Source: Nitrospiraceae bacterium
Lineage (GTDB): Bacteria; Nitrospirota; Nitrospiria; Nitrospirales; Nitrospiraceae
Assembly (NCBI GenBank): GCA_014534095.1
Contig: JACVSD010000069.1
Coordinates: 1-9,299, forward strand
Direction of reading: 5' to 3'
Length of the DNA stretch: 9,299 nucleotides
Part shown: piece after piece, positions 1 to 7,569 of the stretch
Position numbering within the stretch: the stretch's first letter is position 1
How the letters are laid out: each line of letters starts with the position of its first letter
The notes under the pieces: generated by a model
Told to the model about the DNA's origin: nothing
Seen by the model: only the letters and a program-made list of their open reading frames with translations
The model's database searches: none
Translations under genes and position numbers: made by a program

Positions 1-1482
1 CCCGCCGACTGCCAGGATCCAAGCAAACCGGCAGGGGAACGCCGCGAAGGCATTTCACTGGACGATGCGGCGCTGCAGGCGCTGAAAAACAACCTTGACA
101 TCACGATCAGCCGGCAAACCAAAGAAAGCCGGTTGACGGACATCATCGTCGAGCAGGCCAAGTTCGATCCGACCTTCAGCGTCAATGGTCAATACAGCCG
201 GACGGTCAATCCGCTGAATCGGCCCGTGTTCGGCGCGACCGGGGGCAACTTAAATCAAATCACGACCTTCGATCAGCGAAACCATTCGGTCACGGTGGAT
301 GCCACACAAAATCTCATCACCGGCGGCAACGTCGACCTGAATTACAGTCCCTCCCGTACCGCGGTGAACCAAAACCTGGCCACCGGCTTTCTGTTCAATC
401 CGGCCTATACCGGAGGCCTGGCGCTCACCCTCACCCAGCCGCTCCTCCGAAATGCCGGAATAGAAGTGAACAAGACCTTCATCCGCGTCGCGCAAAACAA
501 TGCCGAGGTGGAGCAGCATGTCTTTCGAGATCGGGTCTTGACCGTGCTGGCCACCGTCGAGCAAACCTATTGGGAAATGGTGTTCTCCAATGAAAATCTT
601 AAAGTGGCTCAAGCGGCCATGAAGGCTGCCGAGGAACTGTTAGCGACCAATCGCGCCAAGGCCAAGGCCGGCGTCATGTCGATCGTCGACGTGTTGCAGG
701 CTGAAGCGGCCGTGGCCTCGCGCGTAGAACAGGTCCTGATCGCAGAAAAGGCGATTCGCGATCAGGAAGACCAACTTCGCCGGTTGCTTAATCCGGGCGA
801 AGAGGAATTGCGCCAAGACCTCCGATTGACGCCGCTCGATCCACCAGTCACCGTCCTGGCCCCCATCAGTGTCCAGGAAGCGATCGACACGGCCATTGAG
901 CAGCGGCCCGAAATCGTGCAGGCGAAGCGAAACCTCGAGACCAGCGGCATCAATAGTCGTTTCGCGCGCAATCAACTGCTGCCCACGCTGTCGTTTCAAG
1001 GCACGATGGGACTGGCCGGGCTCGGAAGCGACTACCCCGACTCGCTGAACAGAAACTTCAGCGGCGACTATTATAATTACGGCGCCGGGCTGGTGCTGAG
1101 CTACCCACTGGGCAATCGTTCTGCGATCAGCACATACAATAAACGCCAACTCGAAGCGAAGAACGCCGAGGCCACCCTGGCCAGCGTCCGGCAGCAAATC
1201 ATTGTCGGAGTCCGTGAAGCTGTCCGGCGGGTGCAGACCGACTTTAAACGCATCGAAACGACGCGCTCGGCACGCATCATGGCAGAAAAGCAGTTGCAGG
1301 CGGAGCAAGAGCGCCTCAAGGTGGGACTCAGCACCACCCGGTTCGTGTTGGACTTTCAACGCGACCTGGCCACAGCACAGGGCAATGAACTCCGGGCGAT
1401 CGTAGACTACAATAAGTCGCTGTCCAACCTCTCTCGACATAAGGCGACTACGTTGGACCGCTACAACGTCGAGGTCCAGTAA
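1..1482 (+). CDS. TolC-family outer-membrane efflux protein (5' end missing)
   Basis: The frame is open from base 1, so the N-terminus, including any signal peptide, lies outside the window; 493 residues are visible. The TTG at 133 is not the start, because the codons before it already read as a typical OEP-domain opening (ISLDDAALQALKNNLDI, about 52-102). Two OEP-like halves are visible. The first has a beta-strand section ending in LTLTQPLLRNAG (about 424-459), then a long helical pair with SIVDVLQAEAAVASR (about 679-723). The second has YNYGAGLVLSYPLGNRS (about 1075-1125), then another long helical stretch to the stop. TolC proteins trimerise into an outer-membrane barrel and periplasmic tunnel used by RND or ABC pumps or type I secretion. 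No adaptor or pump gene is in view, so the substrate is unknown; the partner genes may lie upstream. The next gene begins 11 nt after the stop. Family assignment is firm. Confidence 0.93.
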   Translation, partial: PADCQDPSKPAGERREGISLDDAALQALKNNLDITISRQTKESRLTDIIVEQAKFDPTFSVNGQYSRTVNPLNRPVFGATGGNLNQITTFDQRNHSVTVDATQNLITGGNVDLNYSPSRTAVNQNLATGFLFNPAYTGGLALTLTQPLLRNAGIEVNKTFIRVAQNNAEVEQHVFRDRVLTVLATVEQTYWEMVFSNENLKVAQAAMKAAEELLATNRAKAKAGVMSIVDVLQAEAAVASRVEQVLIAEKAIRDQEDQLRRLLNPGEEELRQDLRLTPLDPPVTVLAPISVQEAIDTAIEQRPEIVQAKRNLETSGINSRFARNQLLPTLSFQGTMGLAGLGSDYPDSLNRNFSGDYYNYGAGLVLSYPLGNRSAISTYNKRQLEAKNAEATLASVRQQIIVGVREAVRRVQTDFKRIETTRSARIMAEKQLQAEQERLKVGLSTTRFVLDFQRDLATAQGNELRAIVDYNKSLSNLSRHKATTLDRYNVEVQ

Positions 1483-1493
1483 CAGGCTTACGA

Positions 1494-2210
1494 ATGGCGC
1501 CGGAGCCGGACTGCCCTGGGTCGTCACCCCTAGTCGGAGAACGGGGGGCGGCCCTGGCGCTCGTTCCTATCGCCGCCACGCTGACATTTTATCTGCTTCC
1601 CGCGGGACTCCAGACGCAGCCCGCCATCCAGTTCATCCCCCAACTGCTCGCCTACGGTGTCATGGGGCTGTGGGCGTCCCAAAATAACGCGGCCCTGTCT
1701 CGCCTCGGGCTGAGGCGCGCAGGCGCTCGACACGGGATGCGACGCGGTCTGCTGACGGGGATCCTACTCGGGTGCCTCAACACATATATGATTCTGACCA
1801 TCATCCCGTCACTGGGTTACGACGTAACCTTCCTGAAAGCCACACCGCATGCCCGACTGCCTGTTTTCGTGATGGTGCCTTGGGTCATCTGCACCATTGC
1901 CATCTTTGTGGAGATCAATTATCGTGGGTTTTTGTTGGGCCGCCTCTCCACAATGGAGAGCCTGTTCTGGACATCGCCGCTCCTCCAACGTATTTCACCC
2001 CTTGCGCTTCTCATCAGCACGCTGACATTTGCATTCGATCCATTCATGGTCAATACTTTCCAACACCTGCATTGGATTGCGGTCTGGGACGGCCTCATTT
2101 GGGGAACCATCCTGCTCGGCTCTGGCAATCTCTGGATCACCATCGTGGCGCATGCCGTCGAAGTCATCATCATGTACCTGGCGGTCAGAGCAGCGCTTAC
2201 AGCCGAATAA
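1494..2210 (+). CDS. CPBP-like intramembrane protein with degenerate catalytic motifs
   Basis: A 238-residue protein with several hydrophobic segments (about 18-38, 46-62, 84-106, 122-140, 167-182, 195-210, 212-233). It resembles the CPBP/Rce1/abortive-infection family of membrane glutamic proteases. The segment VEINYRGFLLG (residues 139-149) corresponds to motif 1 (EExxxR). Glu140 and Arg144 are kept, but the first, catalytic-position Glu is Val139. The expected FxxxH is best aligned to FAFDP (179-183), where His is replaced by Pro; FQHLH (189-193) could be an alternative. The final motif HxxxN reads HAVEV, keeping His220 but not Asn. I infer a weakly active or non-proteolytic relative. The ATG at 1494 has only a poor Shine-Dalgarno sequence, and coupling to the tolC-like gene 11 nt upstream is likely. 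Substrate and role cannot be told from sequence. Confidence 0.75.
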   Translation: MAPEPDCPGSSPLVGERGAALALVPIAATLTFYLLPAGLQTQPAIQFIPQLLAYGVMGLWASQNNAALSRLGLRRAGARHGMRRGLLTGILLGCLNTYMILTIIPSLGYDVTFLKATPHARLPVFVMVPWVICTIAIFVEINYRGFLLGRLSTMESLFWTSPLLQRISPLALLISTLTFAFDPFMVNTFQHLHWIAVWDGLIWGTILLGSGNLWITIVAHAVEVIIMYLAVRAALTAE

Positions 2211-2269
2211 CTCAGCGGCGAAGAACCGCGATCAGACGAAACGCCGCGGACTGTCGCCATCGCCATATT

Positions 2270-3298
2270 ATGAACCCCTCCTTTTCGAGCTATCTGGTGA
2301 ACGACGTCTTTGGGGACGCCGGGGTCTATGTGGAAATCCGTTGGTCTAAACGAGCGCTCCTCTTCGATCTGGGACACAACAGCACTCTTGGACCGACCAG
2401 ACTGCTGCGCGCTCAAGACGTCTTTGTCTCCCATACCCACATGGATCACTTCATCGGGTTCGACACCCTCCTGCGCGTCGCCTTGGGACGAGGCAAGGCA
2501 CTTCGTCTGTTTGGCCCTCCCGGACTCATCGAGAACGTCCACGGCAAACTGCGCGGCTACACCTGGAATTTGGTGGATGGCTATCCGCTTACCATTGAGG
2601 TACAGGAATGTGATGGCCGAGAATGGCGCCGCTGTCTCTTCCCGGCTGCCAACGGCTTTCGCCCAGCGGAACAAGCGATCCGACCGTCAGACGTGTCCCC
2701 CACCGACGGCGTCGTCGTCTTGGAAGATCCCATGTTCACGGTGAAGGCGGTCGCTTTGAACCATCGGATCCCCTCGATGGCTTACGCCTTGGAAGAACGA
2801 TTTCACATCAATGTTAACAAGCAAAAGCTGCATGACGCAGGTCTGCCGGTAGGCGCCTGGCTCAAGGACGTCAAGGAGCATCTGTGGCGAGGCCGGACCG
2901 ATGACTTCCGGTTCACCGCCACGCTGTACGACGAGCACCGTCGCGAACACCGTGAATTCGTGTTAGGCGAGGAAGACAGGTTTTTGACGATCTCGCGCGG
3001 CCAAAAGATCGTATATGTGGTGGATGCACGTTATGACGAGAACAATGAGACTAAGATCGTCGCGCTCGCCCGTGATGCGGATCTATTCTATTGCGAATCG
3101 CCGTACCTGGAGAAGGACGCTGAGAAAGCGCGCGACCGATATCATCTGACGGCCAGACAGGCCGGACTCATGGCTCGCAAGGCGCGCGTGCGGGAGCTGG
3201 TTGTGTTTCACTTCTCACCTCGTTATACAGGTCGCGGACCGGCGTTGGAGCGAGAGGCCATGGACGCCTTCCGCGGACTTAAGGAGGACCATTTGTGA
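2270..3298 (+). CDS. RNase Z-like metallo-beta-lactamase-fold hydrolase
   Basis: This 342-residue protein has the full RNase Z-type set of metal ligands and signature stretches. HTHMDH is at 55-60 (HxHxDH). His165 lies in NHRIPSMAY, which resembles the family's H-x-x-P-x-x-x-Y stretch. Asp252 lies in VDARYD, matching the DTR region. Glu276 in CESPYL and His292 in YHLTARQAG match the HEAT and H-s-T elements. His314 lies in HFSPRY. AGLPVGAWLKDVK (190-202) resembles the exosite segment of RNase Z but has Ala where the usual GP proline sits. RNase Z enzymes cleave the 3' trailer of pre-tRNAs using two zinc ions; whether this one acts on tRNA or another phosphodiester is open. The frame runs open upstream to 1772, but the ATG at 2270 is chosen because the family similarity starts there and the upstream part lies over the CPBP-like gene. 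No clear Shine-Dalgarno precedes it. It is slightly longer than the usual ~305-residue bacterial enzyme. Confidence 0.88.
   Translation: MNPSFSSYLVNDVFGDAGVYVEIRWSKRALLFDLGHNSTLGPTRLLRAQDVFVSHTHMDHFIGFDTLLRVALGRGKALRLFGPPGLIENVHGKLRGYTWNLVDGYPLTIEVQECDGREWRRCLFPAANGFRPAEQAIRPSDVSPTDGVVVLEDPMFTVKAVALNHRIPSMAYALEERFHINVNKQKLHDAGLPVGAWLKDVKEHLWRGRTDDFRFTATLYDEHRREHREFVLGEEDRFLTISRGQKIVYVVDARYDENNETKIVALARDADLFYCESPYLEKDAEKARDRYHLTARQAGLMARKARVRELVVFHFSPRYTGRGPALEREAMDAFRGLKEDHL
3281..3287 (+). promoter_or_regulatory. Strong ribosome-binding site for the small membrane protein
   Basis: AAGGAGG lies 7 nt before a GTG codon at 3295. This near-perfect Shine-Dalgarno sits inside the end of the RNase Z-like gene and fixes the GTG as the start of the next gene, whose first bases overlap the preceding TGA. 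It is the strongest ribosome-binding site noticed in the window. Confidence 0.85.
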
Positions 3299-3642
3299 AC
3301 GATCTGGTGAAGTATGTCGTGTACTTTGTGCTCGGAGGCTCGATTGTGAGCGTATCGACTTACCTCGGGTCTCAAGGAAGACCTTATCTCGCCGCCTTTG
3401 CCAGTACCTTTCCGGCGATCACCGGGGCGACGTTTGTGTTGCTCTACCTGAACGGGGGCAGCGACGCCATCGTGGCCTATGCGGAAAAATTATTCTGGTT
3501 CGTTCCGCCGTGGATCGTCTATGTCCTGGCCATGATCTTCGGGGTGCCACGCTTTGGGTTCTGGCCCGCGATGATCGGTTCGCTGATCGTGTATATGGGT
3601 TGCGTGGGGTTCGTGAAATGGGCCATCCAATCTCACCGCTAA
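3295..3642 (+). CDS. Small four-helix inner-membrane protein, GlpM/DUF3147-like
   Basis: A 115-residue, strongly hydrophobic protein with four predicted membrane helices (about residues 6-24, 30-52, 62-82 and 87-110) and no signal peptide other than the first helix. Size, topology and several local features recall the GlpM/DUF3147 group of small membrane proteins: a first helix followed by a short polar stretch, then a Phe-Pro motif (STFPAITG, 37-44), an aromatic PPW-type stretch (71-73) and a final helix. The biochemical function of that group is not established as far as I know. The GTG start overlaps the stop of the RNase Z-like gene by four bases (GTGA), with a strong ribosome-binding site, so the two are almost certainly translated from one mRNA. 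It ends the rightward gene run. The family call is moderate; that it is a real membrane-protein gene is firm. Confidence 0.8.
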   Translation: MNDLVKYVVYFVLGGSIVSVSTYLGSQGRPYLAAFASTFPAITGATFVLLYLNGGSDAIVAYAEKLFWFVPPWIVYVLAMIFGVPRFGFWPAMIGSLIVYMGCVGFVKWAIQSHR

Positions 3643-3645
3643 CAT

Positions 3646-3673
3646 GGAGGGCGGAGGGCGGACGGCTGACGGC
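3646..3673. repeat. Four degenerate GC-rich heptad repeats at a convergent junction
   Basis: Four consecutive 7-base units read GGAGGGC, GGAGGGC, GGACGGC and TGACGGC. They fill most of the 33-nt gap between the rightward membrane-protein gene and the leftward 190-residue gene. The G-runs on the + strand could in principle form a two-tier quadruplex. No hairpin followed by a T-run is seen, so this is not a classical intrinsic terminator, although a role in separating the convergent transcripts is possible. Confidence 0.6.
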
Positions 3674-3675
3674 GC

Positions 3676-4248
3676 TTAGTCGCTGTTGCTCAAGTGCAGC
3701 CGCTTGAGTTCTCCGACGGCGGACACCATCTGGTTCAGCGTGGCGGTGACAGAACGGCTCGCCGCCTGCGCCGGACCGTTGGTCCCGACCCAGATGTCCA
3801 GCGGCGTACCCAACTGACGGACATTCTGGCAGAACTGCACAATGGTACTCTTCCAGTGCAACGTGTCGCCGGCTTGTAGGAAGGTCACCCGATCTTCCGC
3901 AAAGGGAGCATCGAACTGCCCCGCCCGCGTCTGCCAAAGGCGCTCCATCGCCGCCTGTCGATCGAGATCGAACTCTAGCCCGGTCGCCCGTTCATCCAGC
4001 GCCGCACAAAGTCCGGACACGACGTGAGGGGTTTCGGGATCCGGAAACACTCCCACGCACGCCTGGACCAGCAAGTACTTATACAGCAGAAACACCTCGG
4101 CGCTGACGCGAGACTCAGAGGCGGAAGGGTCGTATGCCCGGGCCAATTCGCGAAGCACGTCGGCCGAGGCCTCTTGGAGACTGACACCCAAATAGTGTGC
4201 GAGCTCACGACCGATGCGCAGGTAGCGAGACGACGAGTCTAAGCCCAT
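3676..4248 (-). CDS. Unrecognised 190-residue soluble protein downstream of ybjQ
   Basis: I do not recognise a family. The protein has no signal peptide or membrane helix and looks mostly alpha-helical. An N-terminal part (about 1-40) is rich in Arg, Leu and Ala. A Tyr/Leu/Phe-rich helix (about 48-68) leads into FPDPETPHVV (68-77). A more hydrophilic middle (about 85-125) follows. The C-terminal part includes LHWKSTIVQFC (130-140) and TPLDIWVGTNG (148-158) before a final helix (about 165-186). Three cysteines (64, 81, 140) do not form a recognised metal motif. The ATG at 4248 is 6 nt after the stop of the YbjQ gene, so the two are probably co-translated; no good Shine-Dalgarno is present in the short gap. 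The best support for it being real is this tight coupling and the long open frame with no comparable alternative on the other strand. Confidence 0.78.
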   Translation of the reverse strand: MGLDSSSRYLRIGRELAHYLGVSLQEASADVLRELARAYDPSASESRVSAEVFLLYKYLLVQACVGVFPDPETPHVVSGLCAALDERATGLEFDLDRQAAMERLWQTRAGQFDAPFAEDRVTFLQAGDTLHWKSTIVQFCQNVRQLGTPLDIWVGTNGPAQAASRSVTATLNQMVSAVGELKRLHLSNSD

Positions 4249-4254
4249 AGGACG

Positions 4255-4575
4255 CTATTCGACGACCACAGCGGTGCCGCTGGCGCTGACCATCAACATG
4301 CTGCTGTTCGCGCCGATCGTTTCATAATCGATGTCGATGCCGACAATCGCATTGGCCCCCAGGTTCCTGGCTTGTTCCCGCATTTCCCCGAGGGCAATAT
4401 CTTTCGCCTTCCGGAGTTCGGCTTCATAGGCGGCCGAACGGCCCCCCACGATGTCCCGAATCGAGGCGAAGAAATCCCGAAAGTTGTTGGCGCCCAGAAT
4501 GGCGTCTCCAGAGACAAGTCCAAGATACCGGACAATCTGTTTGCGTTCGATGCTGGGTGTAGTCGTGAGAATCAT
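4255..4575 (-). CDS. ybjQ: YbjQ/UPF0145 family protein
   Basis: A 106-residue protein matching the YbjQ (UPF0145, putative heavy-metal-binding) family along its whole length. It begins with [10 protein letters not shown], continues with [20 protein letters not shown] (about 34-53), [14 protein letters not shown] (54-67) and [14 protein letters not shown] (about 80-93), and ends in [15 protein letters not shown]. It is close to the usual length of about 107. These proteins form small oligomers of beta-rich subunits; the metal-binding idea is a family label, and the physiological role is not settled. The frame stays open upstream to 4728, but the ATG at 4575 is chosen because it gives the canonical N-terminus and is preceded by GGAGGG. 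It is transcribed divergently from uvrA, across a 122-nt gap, and leads a probable two-gene operon with the unknown gene that ends at 3676. Confidence 0.95.
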   Translation of the reverse strand: MILTTTPSIERKQIVRYLGLVSGDAILGANNFRDFFASIRDIVGGRSAAYEAELRKAKDIALGEMREQARNLGANAIVGIDIDYETIGANSSMLMVSASGTAVVVE

Positions 4576-4578
4576 GGT

Positions 4579-4584
4579 CCCTCC
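4579..4584 (-). promoter_or_regulatory. Ribosome-binding site fixing the ybjQ start
   Basis: Read on the minus strand, GGAGGG precedes the ATG at 4575 by 3 nt (4 nt if GGAGG is taken as the core). The spacing is short, but the match supports the internal ATG over longer open-frame starts. Confidence 0.6.
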
Positions 4585-4641
4585 AGAGGCCCTTATCCTC
4601 TCATCGCCAGCCTCATTCACCAAGCCTTTCCCAAATCGCCG

Positions 4642-4670
4642 TTGAAGCCGCACACTGAGGTTGCTAGGAT
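4642..4670 (+). promoter_or_regulatory. uvrA: Candidate sigma-70-type promoter for uvrA
   Basis: TTGAAG (4642-4647) and TAGGAT (4665-4670) are separated by exactly 17 nt. Each matches four of six consensus positions. Transcription would begin near 4677, giving a leader of about 20 nt that includes the GAGG before the TTG start. No obvious LexA-type palindrome was noticed nearby. This is motif evidence only. Confidence 0.45.
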
Positions 4671-4686
4671 CATTCGCTTTCGTCAC

Positions 4687-4690
4687 GAGG
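4687..4690 (+). promoter_or_regulatory. uvrA: Ribosome-binding site deciding the TTG start of uvrA
   Basis: GAGG lies 7 nt before the TTG at 4698. The ATG at 4691 is out of frame with uvrA, and no in-frame ATG is available before the conserved N-terminal region, so this site supports TTG initiation. Confidence 0.55.
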
Positions 4691-4697
4691 ATGGCCC

Positions 4698-7481
4698 TTG
4701 CAACCGAGCCCCAAACGTCCGGCCTCACACGACCTCATCATCGAGGGCGCACGGCAGAACAATCTGAAAAATATTTCCCTCCATATTCCGCATAACCGGG
4801 TGACAGCCATCACCGGCGTCTCCGGATCGGGCAAGTCTTCCCTGGCGTTCGATACCATTTTCGCGGAAGGCCAATGGCGTTACGTCGAATCGCTCTCCCC
4901 CTATGCCCGGATGTTCGTTGACAAGGTCGCCCGTCCGGACGTCGACCGGGTGATCAACATTCGACCCGCCATAGCCATCGAACAAAAGAATCAGGTCCGG
5001 ACCGCCCGCTCCACCGTGGGCACCACGACTGAACTTTCCGATCTCCTGCGCCTGCTCTTTGCGAAAATCGGCCGACCGACATGCCCTGATTGTCGTCAGG
5101 AAGCGCGGTGCTTCCATCCTCATACCGTCGCCGAGGACCTGTTGAGGCGATTCCCTGATGCTCGGGCGATGGTTCTTCAGCCGATTGCCGGGCCCTCCGC
5201 CGAGTCGGAGCCAGGCTTCGTTGAATCGCTTCTCGTCCGCGGCTTGACCAAAATCAAAGCGGATGACGAGATCCTGGATTTACACGAACGCACACCACCG
5301 AAGCTGCATGCCTACTCCGCTTTATACCTCATCCTTGACCGCCTGGTCTTGCGCGAAGACAACCGGTCCCGCCTGATCGAAGCGGTGGAAACCTCGTTTC
5401 GCGAGGGGGACGGCCACTGCGCCGTCGAGGTGATCGGGCATGGCATCCAGCCGTTCAGCGCGAGGTTCCTCTGCCAGAGTTGTGGCCGAGGTTTTGAACC
5501 GCTGCGGCCCGTGCTGTTTTCGTTCAACCATCCACTCGGGGCCTGCCCCGCCTGCAAAGGATTCGGCAACGTGCTCCGTTACGACCCGGATCTGGTGATC
5601 CCGGATCACAGCAAATCGCTGGCGGACGGCGCGATCGACCCCTGGAGCAAACCGGGAAGCGACTGGTGGCAGCAACAAATGCTGCTCGCCATGACACGCG
5701 ACCGGGTCGACATTACCGTCCCATACAAAGCGCTCTCCAAAGTGATTCAGGACAGGCTCTGGAAGGGCGACCAGTCGTTTGATGGCATCAACCAGTTCTT
5801 TACCTACATGGAAAGCAAGCGTTACAAGCTGCATGTCCGGGTCCTGCTCAGCCGGTATCGCACACCGTTTGATTGCCCGGCCTGCCATGGGACCCGCCTA
5901 AAACCGGATGCTCGATGGGTGAAAATCGCCGGCCGGGACATTCACGCACTAACAGAGGACACGATCGAGGGCCTGCTACAGTGGATGACGGCCTTAGTCT
6001 TGCGACCGTTCGAAGAGGACATTGCCCACGACATCCTCCAACAACTGAGGGCCAAGCTCGGCTTTTTGACGCGTGTCGGGCTGGGATATCTGACGTTGGC
6101 CCGGCTGACCAAGACGCTCTCGGGCGGCGAAGCGCAACGGGTGTCGCTGGCCAACCAGTTGGGAGCCAGACTAGTCGGGACACTGTACGTACTGGACGAA
6201 CCCACCATCGGGCTCCATGCAAGAGACACAGACTTGCTCGCCGGGATACTGAGCGATCTCGCGGCCGCGGGCAACACGGTCATCGTCGTGGAACATGATC
6301 GTCGAATGATCGAATCGGCCGACCATATTGTGGAGATGGGACCTCGCGCCGGAGAGCAGGGAGGGCACGTCGTCTGCACGGCGTCACGAGACGCATTCCG
6401 AACCGATGCTCACTCCGTCACGGCACGCTATCTTCGGGGAGAAGACGCCATTCCGGTGCCCAGAACCCGCCGATCCGGCACAGGGAAGTTCCTGGTGATG
6501 GCCGGGGCATCCGAGCACAATCTAAAGGACCTCTTCGTGCGTCTCCCCCTCGGGATGTTCATTTGCGTCACCGGCGTATCTGGCTCGGGGAAAAGCACCC
6601 TGGTGGAAGACACGCTATACCGGGCTCTCGCGCGCGCGTTTCGTGTCACCTCACTCCCTATGGGGCGGTTCAAAGCGATCAAAGGGCTGGAACATTTGAA
6701 AGGCGTCCGGCTCCTCGATCAGCAACCTATTGGCCGGACGCCAAGGTCCAATCCCGTCACCTACATGAAGGCGTTCGATGACATCCGACAGCTCTTCGCC
6801 GCGGAAAGCGCCGCCCTGCGTCAGCGCTTTACACCGGGTCACTTCTCGTTCAATGCTCCGGGCGGTCGCTGCGAGCGCTGTGAGGGCAGCGGCGTCGAAA
6901 AACTGGAGATGTATTTCTTCGAGGATATCTACGCGCCGTGCGAAGTTTGTGACGGGAAGCGGTTTAGACCCGACGTCCTGGGAATCCGTTACCGCGGCAA
7001 AACGATCTCGGAGGTGCTCGCCATGGACGTCGATGAAGCCCTCCAATTCTTTACCGGCTCTCCGAAACTGCAAAGCCGCCTCCACCTGCTCAGTTCCATG
7101 GGGCTCGGCTACCTGCGTCTGGGCCAGTCCGCCACGACCTTGTCAGGCGGCGAGGCCCAGCGGCTCAAAGTGGCTGCGGAATTGAAAGATTCCAGCGCCA
7201 AAGACCTGCTCTACATCCTGGACGAGCCGACGACCGGCCTGCACTTCGATGATGTCAAGAAGCTGCTGGCCGTGTTGCAAAAGCTGGTCAATACCGGCAA
7301 TACGCTCGTCGTGGTGGAGCACAACGTCGACGTGATCAAATCAGCCGACTGGGTCATCGACCTTGGGCCGGAAGGCGGCGCCGCGGGGGGGCATATCGTC
7401 GCCGAAGGGCGCCCAGAACAGGTCGCGAAAACCCCAGCGTCCCATACCGGCCGGTTTTTGACTACGGTCCTGCGTTCATAG
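4698..7481 (+). CDS. uvrA: Excinuclease ABC subunit A, divergent paralogue
   Basis: A 927-residue UvrA with two ABC ATPase modules: Walker A GVSGSGKS at 40-47 and 626-633, signature LSGGEAQR at 474-481 and 815-822, and Walker B/D-loop LDEPT at 499-503 and 841-845. Cysteine pairs 259/262 with 283/286 and 725/728 with 748/751 match the two structural zinc modules of UvrA, and a further CPAC lies at 393-396. UvrA dimers scan DNA for damage and load UvrB in nucleotide excision repair. The protein diverges from canonical UvrA at places that are usually near-invariant: EGQWRY at 57-62 instead of EGQRRY, and [15 protein letters not shown] instead of YARQFLGQMxKPDVD. The segment corresponding to the UvrB-binding domain (about 131-230) is present, but the KGEH/KGEY-type motif is not recognisable. 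It starts at TTG. I infer a second UvrA beside a canonical one elsewhere, with altered partner or lesion preference; this cannot be proven here. Confidence 0.95.
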   Translation: MQPSPKRPASHDLIIEGARQNNLKNISLHIPHNRVTAITGVSGSGKSSLAFDTIFAEGQWRYVESLSPYARMFVDKVARPDVDRVINIRPAIAIEQKNQVRTARSTVGTTTELSDLLRLLFAKIGRPTCPDCRQEARCFHPHTVAEDLLRRFPDARAMVLQPIAGPSAESEPGFVESLLVRGLTKIKADDEILDLHERTPPKLHAYSALYLILDRLVLREDNRSRLIEAVETSFREGDGHCAVEVIGHGIQPFSARFLCQSCGRGFEPLRPVLFSFNHPLGACPACKGFGNVLRYDPDLVIPDHSKSLADGAIDPWSKPGSDWWQQQMLLAMTRDRVDITVPYKALSKVIQDRLWKGDQSFDGINQFFTYMESKRYKLHVRVLLSRYRTPFDCPACHGTRLKPDARWVKIAGRDIHALTEDTIEGLLQWMTALVLRPFEEDIAHDILQQLRAKLGFLTRVGLGYLTLARLTKTLSGGEAQRVSLANQLGARLVGTLYVLDEPTIGLHARDTDLLAGILSDLAAAGNTVIVVEHDRRMIESADHIVEMGPRAGEQGGHVVCTASRDAFRTDAHSVTARYLRGEDAIPVPRTRRSGTGKFLVMAGASEHNLKDLFVRLPLGMFICVTGVSGSGKSTLVEDTLYRALARAFRVTSLPMGRFKAIKGLEHLKGVRLLDQQPIGRTPRSNPVTYMKAFDDIRQLFAAESAALRQRFTPGHFSFNAPGGRCERCEGSGVEKLEMYFFEDIYAPCEVCDGKRFRPDVLGIRYRGKTISEVLAMDVDEALQFFTGSPKLQSRLHLLSSMGLGYLRLGQSATTLSGGEAQRLKVAAELKDSSAKDLLYILDEPTTGLHFDDVKKLLAVLQKLVNTGNTLVVVEHNVDVIKSADWVIDLGPEGGAAGGHIVAEGRPEQVAKTPASHTGRFLTTVLRS

Positions 7482-7569
7482 ATGGGTGCGTTGAATTTGG
7501 ATCGAAATTTTTCCTGCCCCGCATGGCGGCATCGGTTCCTTCACAGGCCACCGCACGTTACAATAGGTC

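Noticed and set aside
640..1527. Long minus-strand open frame opposite the TolC-like gene
   Set aside because: It is a mirror of a well-recognised gene in GC-rich DNA and shows no family features.
1772..3298. A longer version of the RNase Z-like gene starting at 1772
   Set aside because: The frame is open upstream, but the extra 166 residues lie over the CPBP-like gene, have the low-complexity look of an out-of-frame reading (rich in His, Arg, Pro, Cys), and family similarity begins at the Met at 2270.
4576..4697. A clear promoter for ybjQ on the minus strand
   Set aside because: Only weak hexamers with poor spacing were found (TTGGTG and GGATAA-like), so none is annotated.
4255..4728. A longer YbjQ protein starting at 4728
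   Set aside because: The canonical family N-terminus and a ribosome-binding site sit at 4575; the extension would run through the divergent promoter region into the uvrA start.
7385..7391. Seven-G tract near the 3' end of uvrA as a phase-variation switch
   Set aside because: Slippage would only alter about the last 30 residues, the tract falls on two Gly codons of the conserved GG region, and one short tract is weak evidence for phase variation.
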